A DNA stretch of 64,000 nucleotides from CALUVN01 sp944323595. Lineage in GTDB: Bacteria; Cyanobacteriota; Vampirovibrionia; Gastranaerophilales; Gastranaerophilaceae. The notes beneath the pieces are model-generated. The model saw nothing but the letters and a program-made list of their open reading frames with translations, had not been told where the DNA came from and did no database searches. Below, in pieces: positions 49,327-56,969 of this stretch (within the stretch, counting starts at the first letter, position 1; each line of letters opens with the position of its first letter). The position numbers were made by a program, and so were the translations under genes. The DNA lies in NCBI GenBank assembly GCA_963931255.1, contig OZ006972.1, forward strand, positions 806,001 to 870,000, read 5' to 3'.

Positions 49327-50943
49327 TTATTTTTTAAAAGCCTCAAAAGCTACCGGAAGATTGTCATGAATATCAGGACGAATATTTAACTGTTCGCCGC
49401 CTATAGCGTTCTGATGTTTCTTTTTATATTCCGCCACAGCAATATTGAATAACGGAACCATAAAACCAAGAGCAACGGTTGAATATGCCAGCCCTGTAAG
49501 ATGTGCGACATTTAACTTCCACATATTATTACGCGCAAAAGCGCTTCCCTTAGCGGCAATTTCAGTATGAGATTTCAGGGTAATATCATTAAGCCAATGC
49601 TTTAAACCTTTGCCCTGTTTATTTATATTGAACAAAAATTCTTTTTTCTTATCAAGCAGATTGGCAGCTCCCTTAGCAGCAAAACCGCCGAGCACAAGCC
49701 AGTTTAGAAAACCAAAATAATCTCTTGTAACAGATTCTCTGAGTTCCGTATCATTGTCTGCTGCCATAAATCTGCCAACAAGAGTAGAAGTATAGACTGT
49801 TTTTATGGCATTTCCGCTTGATATCGGCCCTGTAAATTCAAGTTTTCTGATAAAATCTTTAGGGCTTTTTATCCGCATAACCCCTATTGCCATAGCAATA
49901 ATTCCCGCACTTGCCGCAAGTTTTCTAAAGAAAAATCCCGTTCCTTTCTTTTCTTCTTCAACCTTTGCCGCAATACCTGTAACTGATGATTCATAATCTA
50001 TATCACCGACAAATTTTGTTGAACCGGTCCGTTTTTTGGTTATCTGGCGGTTAATATACTGGTTTGTGAGTCCTAAAACAGACGCAAGACTTAATGCACC
50101 CAGAATTTTTACTTTATTTACCTTTGTAATTTTTTCAAGAGCCGCATCTATATTTACATTGGGATTTGTAAAAATATCTTTTCCCATATCGTATGTATCA
50201 CGAATAATATTAGAAAGTGTTGCATTCATAGAATACTTTCCTGATGTAACATCTATACTTCTGTTTACACCGAGAGCATTTGTCACTCTGGCTTCCAACA
50301 AACGGAAAATATTCTTTCTGTCGCCATTTGAAATATCATCACTTTTGATAACATCCACAAGCGTATTTACTATTCCGTCACCTGTTTTTAATTTTTCATG
50401 AATATTTTTATAAGCAGGGTTTTCCCACTTAATTTTTCCCCAGCTTTTTTCATCAATCCATTCAACATTTTTCCAGTTAATATCATTCCAGGTTACAACT
50501 TTATCACCGTCATGACCTTTCATTCCGCCGAAAACATTTTTGACATACCCGCGTAACCCGTCAGAACTTCTGTCCCATGAATTTTTCAGTACCATTAATG
50601 AATCATTAGAAAACCAGCTTTTGCTGTTAATATTAACTTTAGGATTTATATACCGGCAGGCGAGTTTAGCAATAGGAATTGCAAGAAGTCCCGCAGACAA
50701 ACAGTTAATAAATGTTCCGCAAATTTCACGGAAAAAAGTTTCTGAACCTGCATATTTGTTACGTTTCTTTGTATCAATATATGTTCTCGGGATAACCATA
50801 GCACCGACATCAAGAGCAACGGCATTCATCATTTCGTTTGTATCAAGTGTTCTGAAAGTATTTGTAACTATCCAGTCTAAAGGTCCTTTAAAAGCCGGTT
50901 TGTAAGCTTGTTTTGTCTGATAATTCTGTACTGCTAAATCCAT
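49327..50943 (-). CDS. Multi-pass membrane protein A, attenuator-controlled (538 aa)
   Basis: Unknown family. About six hydrophobic segments are visible (TFINCLSAGLLAIPIAKLA, ILGALSLASVLGL, LAASAGIIAMAIGVM, FLNWLVLGGFAAKG, VAHLTGLAYSTVALGFMVPL). The N terminus reads YKPAFKGPLDW; the last residues are soluble. A segment VGRFMAADNDTELRESVTRDYFG...GGFAAKGAANLLDKK aligns by eye with GYFDAAKDRGKLEVQEVATRV...IFGSTLFDAGFKKLL in the divergent gene B, so the two are distant paralogs. It is preceded by an attenuator (50963-51172). GGAGA lies upstream of the ATG. No signal peptide. Confidence 0.6.
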   Translation of the reverse strand: MDLAVQNYQTKQAYKPAFKGPLDWIVTNTFRTLDTNEMMNAVALDVGAMVIPRTYIDTKKRNKYAGSETFFREICGTFINCLSAGLLAIPIAKLACRYINPKVNINSKSWFSNDSLMVLKNSWDRSSDGLRGYVKNVFGGMKGHDGDKVVTWNDINWKNVEWIDEKSWGKIKWENPAYKNIHEKLKTGDGIVNTLVDVIKSDDISNGDRKNIFRLLEARVTNALGVNRSIDVTSGKYSMNATLSNIIRDTYDMGKDIFTNPNVNIDAALEKITKVNKVKILGALSLASVLGLTNQYINRQITKKRTGSTKFVGDIDYESSVTGIAAKVEEEKKGTGFFFRKLAASAGIIAMAIGVMRIKSPKDFIRKLEFTGPISSGNAIKTVYTSTLVGRFMAADNDTELRESVTRDYFGFLNWLVLGGFAAKGAANLLDKKKEFLFNINKQGKGLKHWLNDITLKSHTEIAAKGSAFARNNMWKLNVAHLTGLAYSTVALGFMVPLFNIAVAEYKKKHQNAIGGEQLNIRPDIHDNLPVAFEAFKK

Positions 50944-50963
50944 ATTTTCTTTTTTTCTCCATT

Positions 50964-50992
50964 AAAAAAGTCCCGCCTTACTGACGGGACTT
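50964..50992 (-). terminator. Intrinsic terminator in the 5' leader of gene A
   Basis: Minus-strand AAGTCCCG (50992-50985) pairs with CGGGACTT (50975-50968) and is followed by TTTT and T/A (50967 onward). An 8-bp GC-rich stem with a T run directly before the ribosome site of gene A. Confidence 0.75.
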
Positions 50993-51061
50993 AATCTATT
51001 TTATAAACTTTGCTGCATTAAAACTTCTTCATCACACGCAAAACTCTAAAATAAGTCCCGT
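50984..51061 (-). promoter_or_regulatory. Antiterminator pairing in the leader of gene A
   Basis: ACGGGACTTA (51061-51052), inside the leader peptide, pairs perfectly over 10 bases with TAAGTCCCGT (50993-50984). That same TAAGTCCCG is the left arm of the terminator, so the two structures exclude each other. Seven further pairs (TATTTTA) may extend it across a bulge. Confidence 0.65.
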
Positions 51062-51118
51062 TGGAAACTTATTCGAATTGGAGGAGGATGAATTTGTTAA
51101 TGCTGTTAAATTAATCAT
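51032..51118 (-). CDS. Leader peptide of gene A (28 aa, Ser/Asn-rich)
   Basis: ATG at 51118 follows AAGGAA by 5-6 bases; TGA is at 51034-51032. The peptide is MINLTALT NSSSSNSN KFPTGLILEFCV (28 residues): four Ser codons in a row (TCA TCC TCC TCC), then Asn-Ser-Asn. The codons for PTGLI form the first arm of the antiterminator. A ribosome waiting at the Ser/Asn codons leaves that arm free; one that moves on covers it. Confidence 0.6.
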   Translation of the reverse strand: MINLTALTNSSSSNSNKFPTGLILEFCV

Positions 51119-51142
51119 TATTTTTCCTTGTTTATGTTTTAT

Positions 51143-51172
51143 ATAATACGCCAACAAAAATTTTTTTGTCAA
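51143..51172 (-). promoter_or_regulatory. Promoter of gene A
   Basis: Minus-strand TTGACA (51172-51167), 18-base spacer, TATTAT (51148-51143). Start near 51136, about 18 bases before the leader-peptide ATG. Confidence 0.6.
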
Positions 51173-51200
51173 TAGGTGTACTGTATACAATTCATATATA

Positions 51201-51229
51201 TTGACATAAATTTTTATTTTTTATACTCT
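51201..51229 (+). promoter_or_regulatory. Promoter of gene B
   Basis: TTGACA (51201-51206), 17-base spacer to TACTCT (51224-51229) or 15 to TATACT (51222-51227). Start near 51236; the -35 boxes of the two divergent promoters are 28 bases apart. Confidence 0.55.
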
Positions 51230-51255
51230 CTAATTAAGAAAAAAGGAAAAATATT

Positions 51256-51345
51256 TTGAATATACGTTCTTTTGAAAAAATGTCAGATATGATGATGGAT
51301 ATGCAAATGATGATGTGCATGTCAGCTTCAGTCTGCCGAATGTGA
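51256..51345 (+). CDS. Leader peptide of gene B (29 aa, Met-rich)
   Basis: TTG at 51256 follows AAAAGGA by 8 bases; TGA is at 51343-51345. Residues 9-22 are MSDMMMDMQMMMCM and the end is SASVCRM, so 10 of 28 non-start residues are methionine and two are cysteine. An ATG at 51280 would give a 21-residue version but has no ribosome site. Codons 22-27 lie in the antiterminator's left arm. The composition is far from random for this region and fits a methionine-sensing leader, or less likely a metal-binding peptide. Confidence 0.6.
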   Translation: MNIRSFEKMSDMMMDMQMMMCMSASVCRM

Positions 51346-51381
51346 TGAACATTTTTTCAAAATTAACAGATTGGAGCTGAC
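51321..51381 (+). promoter_or_regulatory. Antiterminator stem in the leader of gene B
   Basis: Bases 51321-51335 (GTCAGCTTCAGTCTG) pair with 51367-51381 (CAGATTGGAGCTGAC) over 15 consecutive positions, 13 Watson-Crick and 2 G-U. The right arm contains AGCTGAC, which is also the left arm of the terminator. The leader-peptide stop sits in the loop. Confidence 0.7.
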
Positions 51382-51407
51382 GGTAATTAAACGGGTCAGC
51401 TTTTTTT
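51373..51407 (+). terminator. Intrinsic terminator in the 5' leader of gene B
   Basis: AGCTGAC (51375-51381) pairs with GTCAGCT (51395-51401), plus two possible G-U pairs below, followed by TTTTTT to 51407. It sits 40 bases before the start of gene B. Confidence 0.75.
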
Positions 51408-51446
51408 ATGCGTGTATTACAAAATTTTATAGAGGAATTAAAAATT

Positions 51447-52790
51447 ATGGCATCTGATTATAATGTTACATTTACTGCAAAAACTCCACGTAATATGAGT
51501 AAAATTTCAAAAGATTTACTTGACAATCTCACACCGAAGAAAAGATTTCTGGCAAAAGTAATAGATATGAAAGAGGGGGATTCAGGCCTTTCACATTCAA
51601 GATTTGCACAGGCAACAGCCACCAACTGGCTGCCTAAAGCTGTATTTGCCAGAAGTTTTGCGGATCTGGCAGAAATAAGTTTTTTAGAAATATTTGAATC
51701 TGCACTGTTTTTCTATCTTCCGTCAATAATGGGAGAATATCTTTCCCGCAGAAAAATCTTCTCCAAATTTCTGCCGGAGAATCTGAGAAAAGATGTTTCC
51801 AAACCTGTATCAGAGCTGGTGAATACGCCCGCCGCAAAAAAACTTCTGCCGGTCAAAGCTGGAATTGTAATGAGTTGTGCCGCAATTCCTGCTGCGGAAT
51901 ACGGATTGAGTTTCGCCAAGAATCTTTTTACCCAGAAATTATTTCACAAAGCAGATTTTAGCAACGTAGTTAATCTTGATAAAGAAAAAAAAGAAGACCC
52001 GAAAGTGCATGAAAGAGTAGAAAAAAGCGCAATTTCACATTTAAAAAAAGCAGGACTGTTTTCAGCTGCGGCATTTGGAGCAAGCTTAGTCCTTGCAGGT
52101 GCAGGGCAAAAAAGCAGCGCAATCAGAAAAGCCTGTGAAATATTTTTAAATCCCGGAGCAAAAATTTATCAGGGGCTGGAAAAAGCAGGTGTAAAATCGA
52201 AAGGATTGAAAAATTTTCTGGATACTTACATAAATCTGGATTTTGCAAGAAAATCAGACGGTTCATTAGCCCTCGGAAACGGACAGCTTGCAGTAACTGT
52301 ATTATCAGGAGTCGCAGGATATTTTGATGCAGCAAAAGACCGCGGGAAACTTGAAGTACAGGAGGTCGCAACAAGAGTTCCGGTAATTGCCCTGTATACA
52401 ATATTCGGAAGCACTCTTTTTGATGCAGGATTTAAAAAATTACTGCATAACAAAGGCAAGTATCCGGAAATTTTGTCTGCAGATTTGAAAACAGCATCAC
52501 TGAATGATATCCCTAAAATAGCAAAACAACTTGCCGGTGATGATAAAAATCTATACAGGCAAAAAATAGGAGAACTTTTCAAGGGCAAAGCAGTTATCGC
52601 AATGGTTCCGTTTTTATTCAGTCTGCTTGTTGTGGGCGGTCTGCTAGCACTTATTTCACGCATCTGGACACAATACCGCTATAATCACGGAGTAGGTAAC
52701 TCTCATTTTAACATGCAAACACAGAATGCCGGTTTTAATACACTTAAACCCTCTAAAGACAGCCCTTTTACTTCATTCATAAAACAGTAA
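51447..52790 (+). CDS. Multi-pass membrane protein B, attenuator-controlled (447 aa)
   Basis: Unknown family. N terminus MASDYNVTFTAKTPRNMSKIS; five or six hydrophobic segments (SALFFYLPSIMGEYL, AGIVMSCAAIPAAEYGLSF, AGLFSAAAFGASLVLAGAG, LAVTVLSGVAGYF, VPVIALYTIFGSTLF, KAVIAMVPFLFSLLVVGGLLALI). Charged loops between them are mostly Lys-rich. A short block (GYFDAAKDRGKLEVQEVATRV) aligns with gene A, so both are probably one family. AGAGGA lies 11 bases before the ATG. It ends directly against the XRE gene on the other strand with no spare base. Confidence 0.6.
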   Translation: MASDYNVTFTAKTPRNMSKISKDLLDNLTPKKRFLAKVIDMKEGDSGLSHSRFAQATATNWLPKAVFARSFADLAEISFLEIFESALFFYLPSIMGEYLSRRKIFSKFLPENLRKDVSKPVSELVNTPAAKKLLPVKAGIVMSCAAIPAAEYGLSFAKNLFTQKLFHKADFSNVVNLDKEKKEDPKVHERVEKSAISHLKKAGLFSAAAFGASLVLAGAGQKSSAIRKACEIFLNPGAKIYQGLEKAGVKSKGLKNFLDTYINLDFARKSDGSLALGNGQLAVTVLSGVAGYFDAAKDRGKLEVQEVATRVPVIALYTIFGSTLFDAGFKKLLHNKGKYPEILSADLKTASLNDIPKIAKQLAGDDKNLYRQKIGELFKGKAVIAMVPFLFSLLVVGGLLALISRIWTQYRYNHGVGNSHFNMQTQNAGFNTLKPSKDSPFTSFIKQ

Positions 52791-52997
52791 TTATCTATCG
52801 GCAGTGTAGCGTAATATATCCTGAGTTGTACATTCCAGCGCCCAGCACAACCTGTCTATTGTTTTAAAATCAATGCGGGTTGTGTTGTTGTGATATAAGT
52901 TATAAACGGTAGTGTAGTCAAGCTGTGCAAGTCTTGAAACTTCCTTTATATTTAGTCTTTTTTCGCCTAACAAGGCGGATAGTCTGTTGGTTATCAT
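52791..52997 (-). CDS. XRE-family small DNA-binding protein
   Basis: 68 residues from the ATG at 52997. MITNRLSALLGEKRLNIKEVSRLAQLDYTTVYNLYHNNTTRIDFKTIDRLCWALECTTQDIL is a complete Cro/CI helix-turn-helix in the small YozG-like form often found beside toxins or as stand-alone regulators. A longer start at 53054 exists but adds residues that do not match the family. It lies convergent to gene B; its target is unknown. Confidence 0.75.
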   Translation of the reverse strand: MITNRLSALLGEKRLNIKEVSRLAQLDYTTVYNLYHNNTTRIDFKTIDRLCWALECTTQDILRYTADR

Positions 52998-53127
52998 ATA
53001 AATACCATTGTATATTTTCAGATGCATCTTGTTGACAAATTGGAACATGTCCAATATAATATCGAGTATTAGACAAAATAATCGTAATATCGATTAATAA
53101 TTCCAACAAATACTTAAATTCTTTTGG

Positions 53128-53155
53128 TAAAAAGAGGCGTCATTACAACGCCTCC
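53128..53155 (-). terminator. Terminator after the structured region
   Basis: Minus-strand GAGGCGT (53154-53148) pairs with ACGCCTC (53140-53134), followed by TTTTTACC. It follows the region 53160-53275 and the Hsp20-2 gene. Confidence 0.7.
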
Positions 53156-53159
53156 TTCT

Positions 53160-53275
53160 TTTGACTGCGAATTTAAGACAGGTAATCGTGCAGACCCGTC
53201 TGCAGTCAAGTAACGGAACTCATCGCCTTATTTTGCACGCCCGCACAGTCGCGGGAGAACTGCGACGAATTGTTC
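53160..53275 (-). ncRNA. Possible structured RNA or 3' UTR
   Basis: Three hairpins are visible: GACTGC/GCAGTC (53163-53207), GCAGA-CCCG-TCTGC inside it (53190-53203), and CCCGC/GCGGG (53240-53255). On the minus strand it follows the Hsp20-2 stop and ends in a terminator. A 36-codon frame that starts at TTG on the minus strand also exists, so a tiny gene cannot be excluded. No known RNA family recognised. Confidence 0.35.
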
Positions 53276-53755
53276 CTAGTCATTGATAGCCAATTTTTTG
53301 GGTTCTTTATTGGCTTGTTCCTGTTTCGGGATTGTTATATTCAAAATGCCGTCTTTGTATCTGGCAGTTGCTTCATCGGTTTTTACGGGTGTATCAAAAG
53401 ATATTGTTCTCTGATACTTTCCGTAACGAAATTCACTTGTGTGATAGCGTTCATTTTTTTCGTGTTCTTTTTTCTCTTCTTTTTCTTCTTCAATTGTTGC
53501 TGTTATTGTCATAAAGTCATTATCAAGTTCAACTTCAATATTATCTTTGGGAACCCCCGGAAGCTGAACTTTTACTTTATAGTTTGCGTCATTCTGTTTA
53601 ATTTCAACAGCAGGACGCCAGACAGATTTCTTTTTAATATTCAGCGGGTTAGCAAATGTATTCACAAGTAATGTATCACGAAGAAAATTGTTCAATTCCT
53701 GATGGATACTATCAAAATATAAATCAGGTTCACGAATTATTAAATCATGTTTCAT
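53276..53755 (-). CDS. Small heat-shock protein (Hsp20) 2
   Basis: 159 residues. VWRPAVEIKQNDANYKVKVQLPGVPKDNIEVELDNDFMTITATIEEE, SEFRYGKYQRTISFDTPVKTDEATARYKDGILNITIPKQ is a full alpha-crystallin domain; the C-terminal IxI/V motif is not obvious, unlike many oligomeric Hsp20. A long Lys/Glu loop (EEEKEEKKEHEKNERYH) sits in the middle. It is not a close copy of Hsp20-1, so the two are separate lineages. An AAAGGAGCAAA ribosome site precedes ATG. Confidence 0.92.
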   Translation of the reverse strand: MKHDLIIREPDLYFDSIHQELNNFLRDTLLVNTFANPLNIKKKSVWRPAVEIKQNDANYKVKVQLPGVPKDNIEVELDNDFMTITATIEEEKEEKKEHEKNERYHTSEFRYGKYQRTISFDTPVKTDEATARYKDGILNITIPKQEQANKEPKKLAIND

Positions 53756-53905
53756 CGGGTTTTGCTCCTTTCACATTATCAGAATAAAAAATTTCAGAGC
53801 GTATTTCATTGCCGTATATAGCAAAAATTTACTCCAATATATTAAACTTTAGAGCAATAGAATAAAAAGCAGATTAAGGATAATTTAATGAAGAGGAGAA
53901 AGTTT

Positions 53906-54940
53906 ATGTCGGTAAAAATGCTAATATTTGATTACAGAGAATCTGAACAACGGTATTTTAATGAACACGGCGGAGAACTTAACAGTTTTGACATAAGTTT
54001 TTACAAAAACAGTTTAAACCGCGACACTGTAGAAAATCTTTCATCAGAAGAAAGAGATAATACAGCAGTAATAAGTGTGTTTATAGATTCCGTTGTAGAC
54101 AGTGAAGTAATCAGCAGATTTAAAAATCTGCGGGTAATTTCAACACGCTCGACAGGGATAGATCATATTGATAAAAAAGCCTGTGAAGAACGGAATATTA
54201 TGCTTGTGAATGTAGAAAATTACGGATCTACAACGGTCGCACAATTTACATTAGGATTATTAATTGCGCTTGTCAGAAATATAATTCCGGCGGATTTGTC
54301 GATAAGATACAAAAATTTCTGCGACTACAATTTTATGGGGAGGAATTTGGGTTATCTGACACTTGGAATAATAGGTACAGGTGCCATCGGTGCAAATTTA
54401 TGCAATTATGCGTCTGCATTCGGAATGAAAATTCTTGCTTATGATTTGAAACCAAAACTGGAGCTTATAGAAAAACAATATATTGAATATGTTGAATTAC
54501 CGGAATTGCTGAGGAATTCCGATATTATTTCACTTCATATTCCATATACCGGCGACAATTACCATCTCCTCGGGGAAGAACAATTCAACATGATGAAAGA
54601 CGGCGTAAGGATAATAAACACCTCCCGCGGCGAATTGATAGATATTAAAGTTCTGCATAATCTATTGCTAAGCGGCAAAGTAAAAGGAGCTGCACTGGAT
54701 GTTTTAGAATGCGAAGATATCTCTTTTAAATGTGAAAAACTAGCAGAAAATATGGGAGATGTCGGATTAACATGTTTTGAAGAAGCAAATATAGTAAGAA
54801 AAATGGCAGAACTTCCAAATGTTATAATAACCCCGCACATCGCCTATGATACACAGGATGCTATAGATTACATTTTGAAAGTAACAATAAATGCAATAAA
54901 AGATTCTCTATCCGGTAGCAGTCAATATCGAATTGTTTAG
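53906..54940 (+). CDS. D-2-hydroxyacid dehydrogenase (D-lactate type)
   Basis: 344 residues. The catalytic trio is visible: R in INTSRGELID, E in CFEEANI (near position 290) and H in ITPHIAYDT. The NAD loop LGIIGTGAIGANLCNYASAFGMKILAYD has the GxGxxG signature with the Asp (NAD). The substrate segment STRSTGIDHID matches D-lactate dehydrogenases. It would reduce pyruvate to D-lactate in fermentation. I chose the ATG at 53906 since AGGAGAAAG lies before it. It overlaps the ubiE gene end by 4 bases. Confidence 0.88.
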   Translation: MSVKMLIFDYRESEQRYFNEHGGELNSFDISFYKNSLNRDTVENLSSEERDNTAVISVFIDSVVDSEVISRFKNLRVISTRSTGIDHIDKKACEERNIMLVNVENYGSTTVAQFTLGLLIALVRNIIPADLSIRYKNFCDYNFMGRNLGYLTLGIIGTGAIGANLCNYASAFGMKILAYDLKPKLELIEKQYIEYVELPELLRNSDIISLHIPYTGDNYHLLGEEQFNMMKDGVRIINTSRGELIDIKVLHNLLLSGKVKGAALDVLECEDISFKCEKLAENMGDVGLTCFEEANIVRKMAELPNVIITPHIAYDTQDAIDYILKVTINAIKDSLSGSSQYRIV

Positions 54941-55599
54941 CGTTTCATAACCGTAGCACACATCATATTCAGGGCATAAAAATTTTGTGTGACGTATTTT
55001 AGTCCGCGTGTTTGAAATTTATCCACAAGCTCCTGCGGATTAAAATACTCCTGTTTTGATTTAACAAGATATTCATAAGGAACTGTATTGTTGTAAAATA
55101 CATGCACCAAAAAAGGTACAAACATGTCAAAAATAAAATCTCCTGCAGGATTTGTTTTACTGAAATCAAGATGCATAAAAATGCCGTCAGGTTTTAATAC
55201 TCTTATAACTTCGTCAATAGCAAGATTTGCATTTTCAATATTTCTAAGCCCGAATCCCATTGTAACAAGGTCAAATGTTTCATCTTCAAACGGCAGATTA
55301 GTACAATCGCATTGTATAAATTCAGCCTCCGGCACTTTAAGTCGGGCGCGGACAAGCATTTTTTCAGAAAAATCCACGCCTGTAACTCTGCCGCGTGACT
55401 TAAGAAAATACGCTAAATCTCCGGTTCCTGTGCACAAATCAAGAATTTTTGCATCAGGCACAATATCCGGTAAATCATTTATTGCCTGTTTTTTACCGTA
55501 TTTATGTGTCCCGAAAGAAATTATGCCGTTTATAAAATCATAGCGGGCAGCAATAGAATCAAACATTTTGCGAATTTTTTCGGGATTTTTAGAGGTCAT
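54937..55599 (-). CDS. ubiE: Menaquinone/ubiquinone C-methyltransferase
   Basis: SAM-dependent class I methyltransferase that acts last in menaquinone synthesis. SIAARYDFINGIISFG at the N terminus, the SAM loop ILDLCTGTGDLAYFLKSRG, GVDFSEKMLVRARLK and GFGLRNIENANLAIDEVIRVLKPDG are the family blocks; ends in FYALNMMCATVMKR. About 220 residues. Start 55599 is the family start; the frame extends 58 residues further without sense. Other menaquinone genes are not in the window, so the substrate is not certain. Confidence 0.85.
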   Translation of the reverse strand: MTSKNPEKIRKMFDSIAARYDFINGIISFGTHKYGKKQAINDLPDIVPDAKILDLCTGTGDLAYFLKSRGRVTGVDFSEKMLVRARLKVPEAEFIQCDCTNLPFEDETFDLVTMGFGLRNIENANLAIDEVIRVLKPDGIFMHLDFSKTNPAGDFIFDMFVPFLVHVFYNNTVPYEYLVKSKQEYFNPQELVDKFQTRGLKYVTQNFYALNMMCATVMKR

Positions 55600-55612
55600 A
55601 TTCTTTAACTTT

Positions 55613-55640
55613 TTGCTTTTTTTGTATATTAACATATAAT
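55613..55640 (+). promoter_or_regulatory. Promoter of DUF4127, leaderless start
   Basis: TTGCTT (55613-55618), 16-base spacer, TATAAT (55635-55640), then 6 bases to ATG at 55647. Confidence 0.5.
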
Positions 55641-55646
55641 AAAGAA

Positions 55647-56969
55647 ATGAAAATAGCATTTTTGCCGATAGATAACAGACCTGTATGCTACACTCTGCCA
55701 GTACAAATTGCACGAATTGACAGGTGTATAGAATTCTGCATTCCGGAAAGACGACTTCTGGGAGATTTAACAATGCAGGCGGATATAAGCGGACTTTTCA
55801 AATGGCTTGAAGAAATCAATAAATGCGATGCTATTATCCTTTCACTTGACACTATAGCATACGGCGGTTTAATCCCGTCACGGCGCTCTGTAGAAACATT
55901 TGAAGAGATAAAAGACAGAATAGAACGGCTTAAAAAAGTCTTGCAATCAAAAAATGCAAAGATTTATGCATTTTCAAGTATAATGCGGATTTCCAATAAC
56001 AATATAAACGAGGAAGAAAAAGAATACTGGTCCCGCTGGGGCAAAAAAATTTTTGACTACTCGTACCAGACGCATAAACTCGGCTGCGAAAGCTGTATTG
56101 CAAACATTATTCCGGCAGAAATTCTTGATGATTACATGGCAACCCGAAAACGAAATTTTGAGATAAACAAAATCTATCTTGAATGGCAAAAAGAGGGGCT
56201 ATTGGATACTCTTATTTTTTCAAAAGACGATTGCGCGGAATACGGATTTAATGTACAGGAAGCGCAGGCACTGGAAAAACTAGGCGGATTTACAAAAACA
56301 GGTGCCGACGAAATTCCGCTTACACTTCTTGCAAGAGCCTGCGGAAATCCTGTCAAAATTGCTCCGGTATTTCTCGAACCGGACTGCAAAGATTTGATAT
56401 CAAACTACGAGGATGTTTCAATAGAAAAATCCGTCACGGGGCAGATTGAACTTGCCGGATGCACGGTGACTAAACCTGAAAATGCAGACATTTTACTTTA
56501 TATAAACAATTTTGAAGAACATCAGGGCGAAATTGTAATGAATAAAGGCACAAAACCTTTTGACGGAATCTGGCAAAAACCTGATAAACCATATATGATA
56601 GCGGACGTCAGATATGCAAACGGAGCAGATAATGCATTTGCCGAACAGGTTATAAACAATGGTTTTGACAAAAATTTCTACGGGTATTCCGCGTGGAATA
56701 CATCCGCAAACACTTTAGGCAGCCTGATTTGCGCTGCAAAAATTAAATTCTGTGCAAAAGACTACGATGAAGATGCATTCAAAGCACTTGAAGCAACCCG
56801 CCTGCTGGATGATTGGGGCTATCAGGCAAATGCACGCCAGTCAGATGAGAAAATAAAGTATGCAATGCATCCTTTTGAAGAGAGAGTAAACAAATTTTTA
56901 GGCACTGATTTCATGCCGGAATACAAATTCCCGTGGAACAGACGTTTTGAGGTAGAAATTATATTATGA
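55647..56969 (+). CDS. DUF4127 family protein
   Basis: 440 residues. The N-terminal family signature is visible: FLPIDNRPVCYTLPVQIARI, PERRLLGDLT, AIILSLDTIAYGGLIPSRRS and IYAFSSIMRISNNN. The C-terminal region has DVRYANGADNAFAEQVI and GYSAWNTSANTLGS. The family is conserved in Firmicutes and related gut bacteria; its activity is unknown, though its fold resembles sugar-processing or polysaccharide enzymes. It overlaps the next gene by four bases (ATGA), so both are translated together. Confidence 0.8.
   Translation: MKIAFLPIDNRPVCYTLPVQIARIDRCIEFCIPERRLLGDLTMQADISGLFKWLEEINKCDAIILSLDTIAYGGLIPSRRSVETFEEIKDRIERLKKVLQSKNAKIYAFSSIMRISNNNINEEEKEYWSRWGKKIFDYSYQTHKLGCESCIANIIPAEILDDYMATRKRNFEINKIYLEWQKEGLLDTLIFSKDDCAEYGFNVQEAQALEKLGGFTKTGADEIPLTLLARACGNPVKIAPVFLEPDCKDLISNYEDVSIEKSVTGQIELAGCTVTKPENADILLYINNFEEHQGEIVMNKGTKPFDGIWQKPDKPYMIADVRYANGADNAFAEQVINNGFDKNFYGYSAWNTSANTLGSLICAAKIKFCAKDYDEDAFKALEATRLLDDWGYQANARQSDEKIKYAMHPFEERVNKFLGTDFMPEYKFPWNRRFEVEIIL

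Noticed and set aside
51256..51345. Met-rich frame as a stand-alone copper-binding protein
   Set aside because: Kept as an alternative only: its codons overlap the antiterminator arm and a terminator follows, which fits a leader peptide better.
54559..54840. Antisense frames inside D-2-hydroxyacid dehydrogenase and other genes
   Set aside because: Shadow frames of well-supported genes with strong motifs on the other strand.
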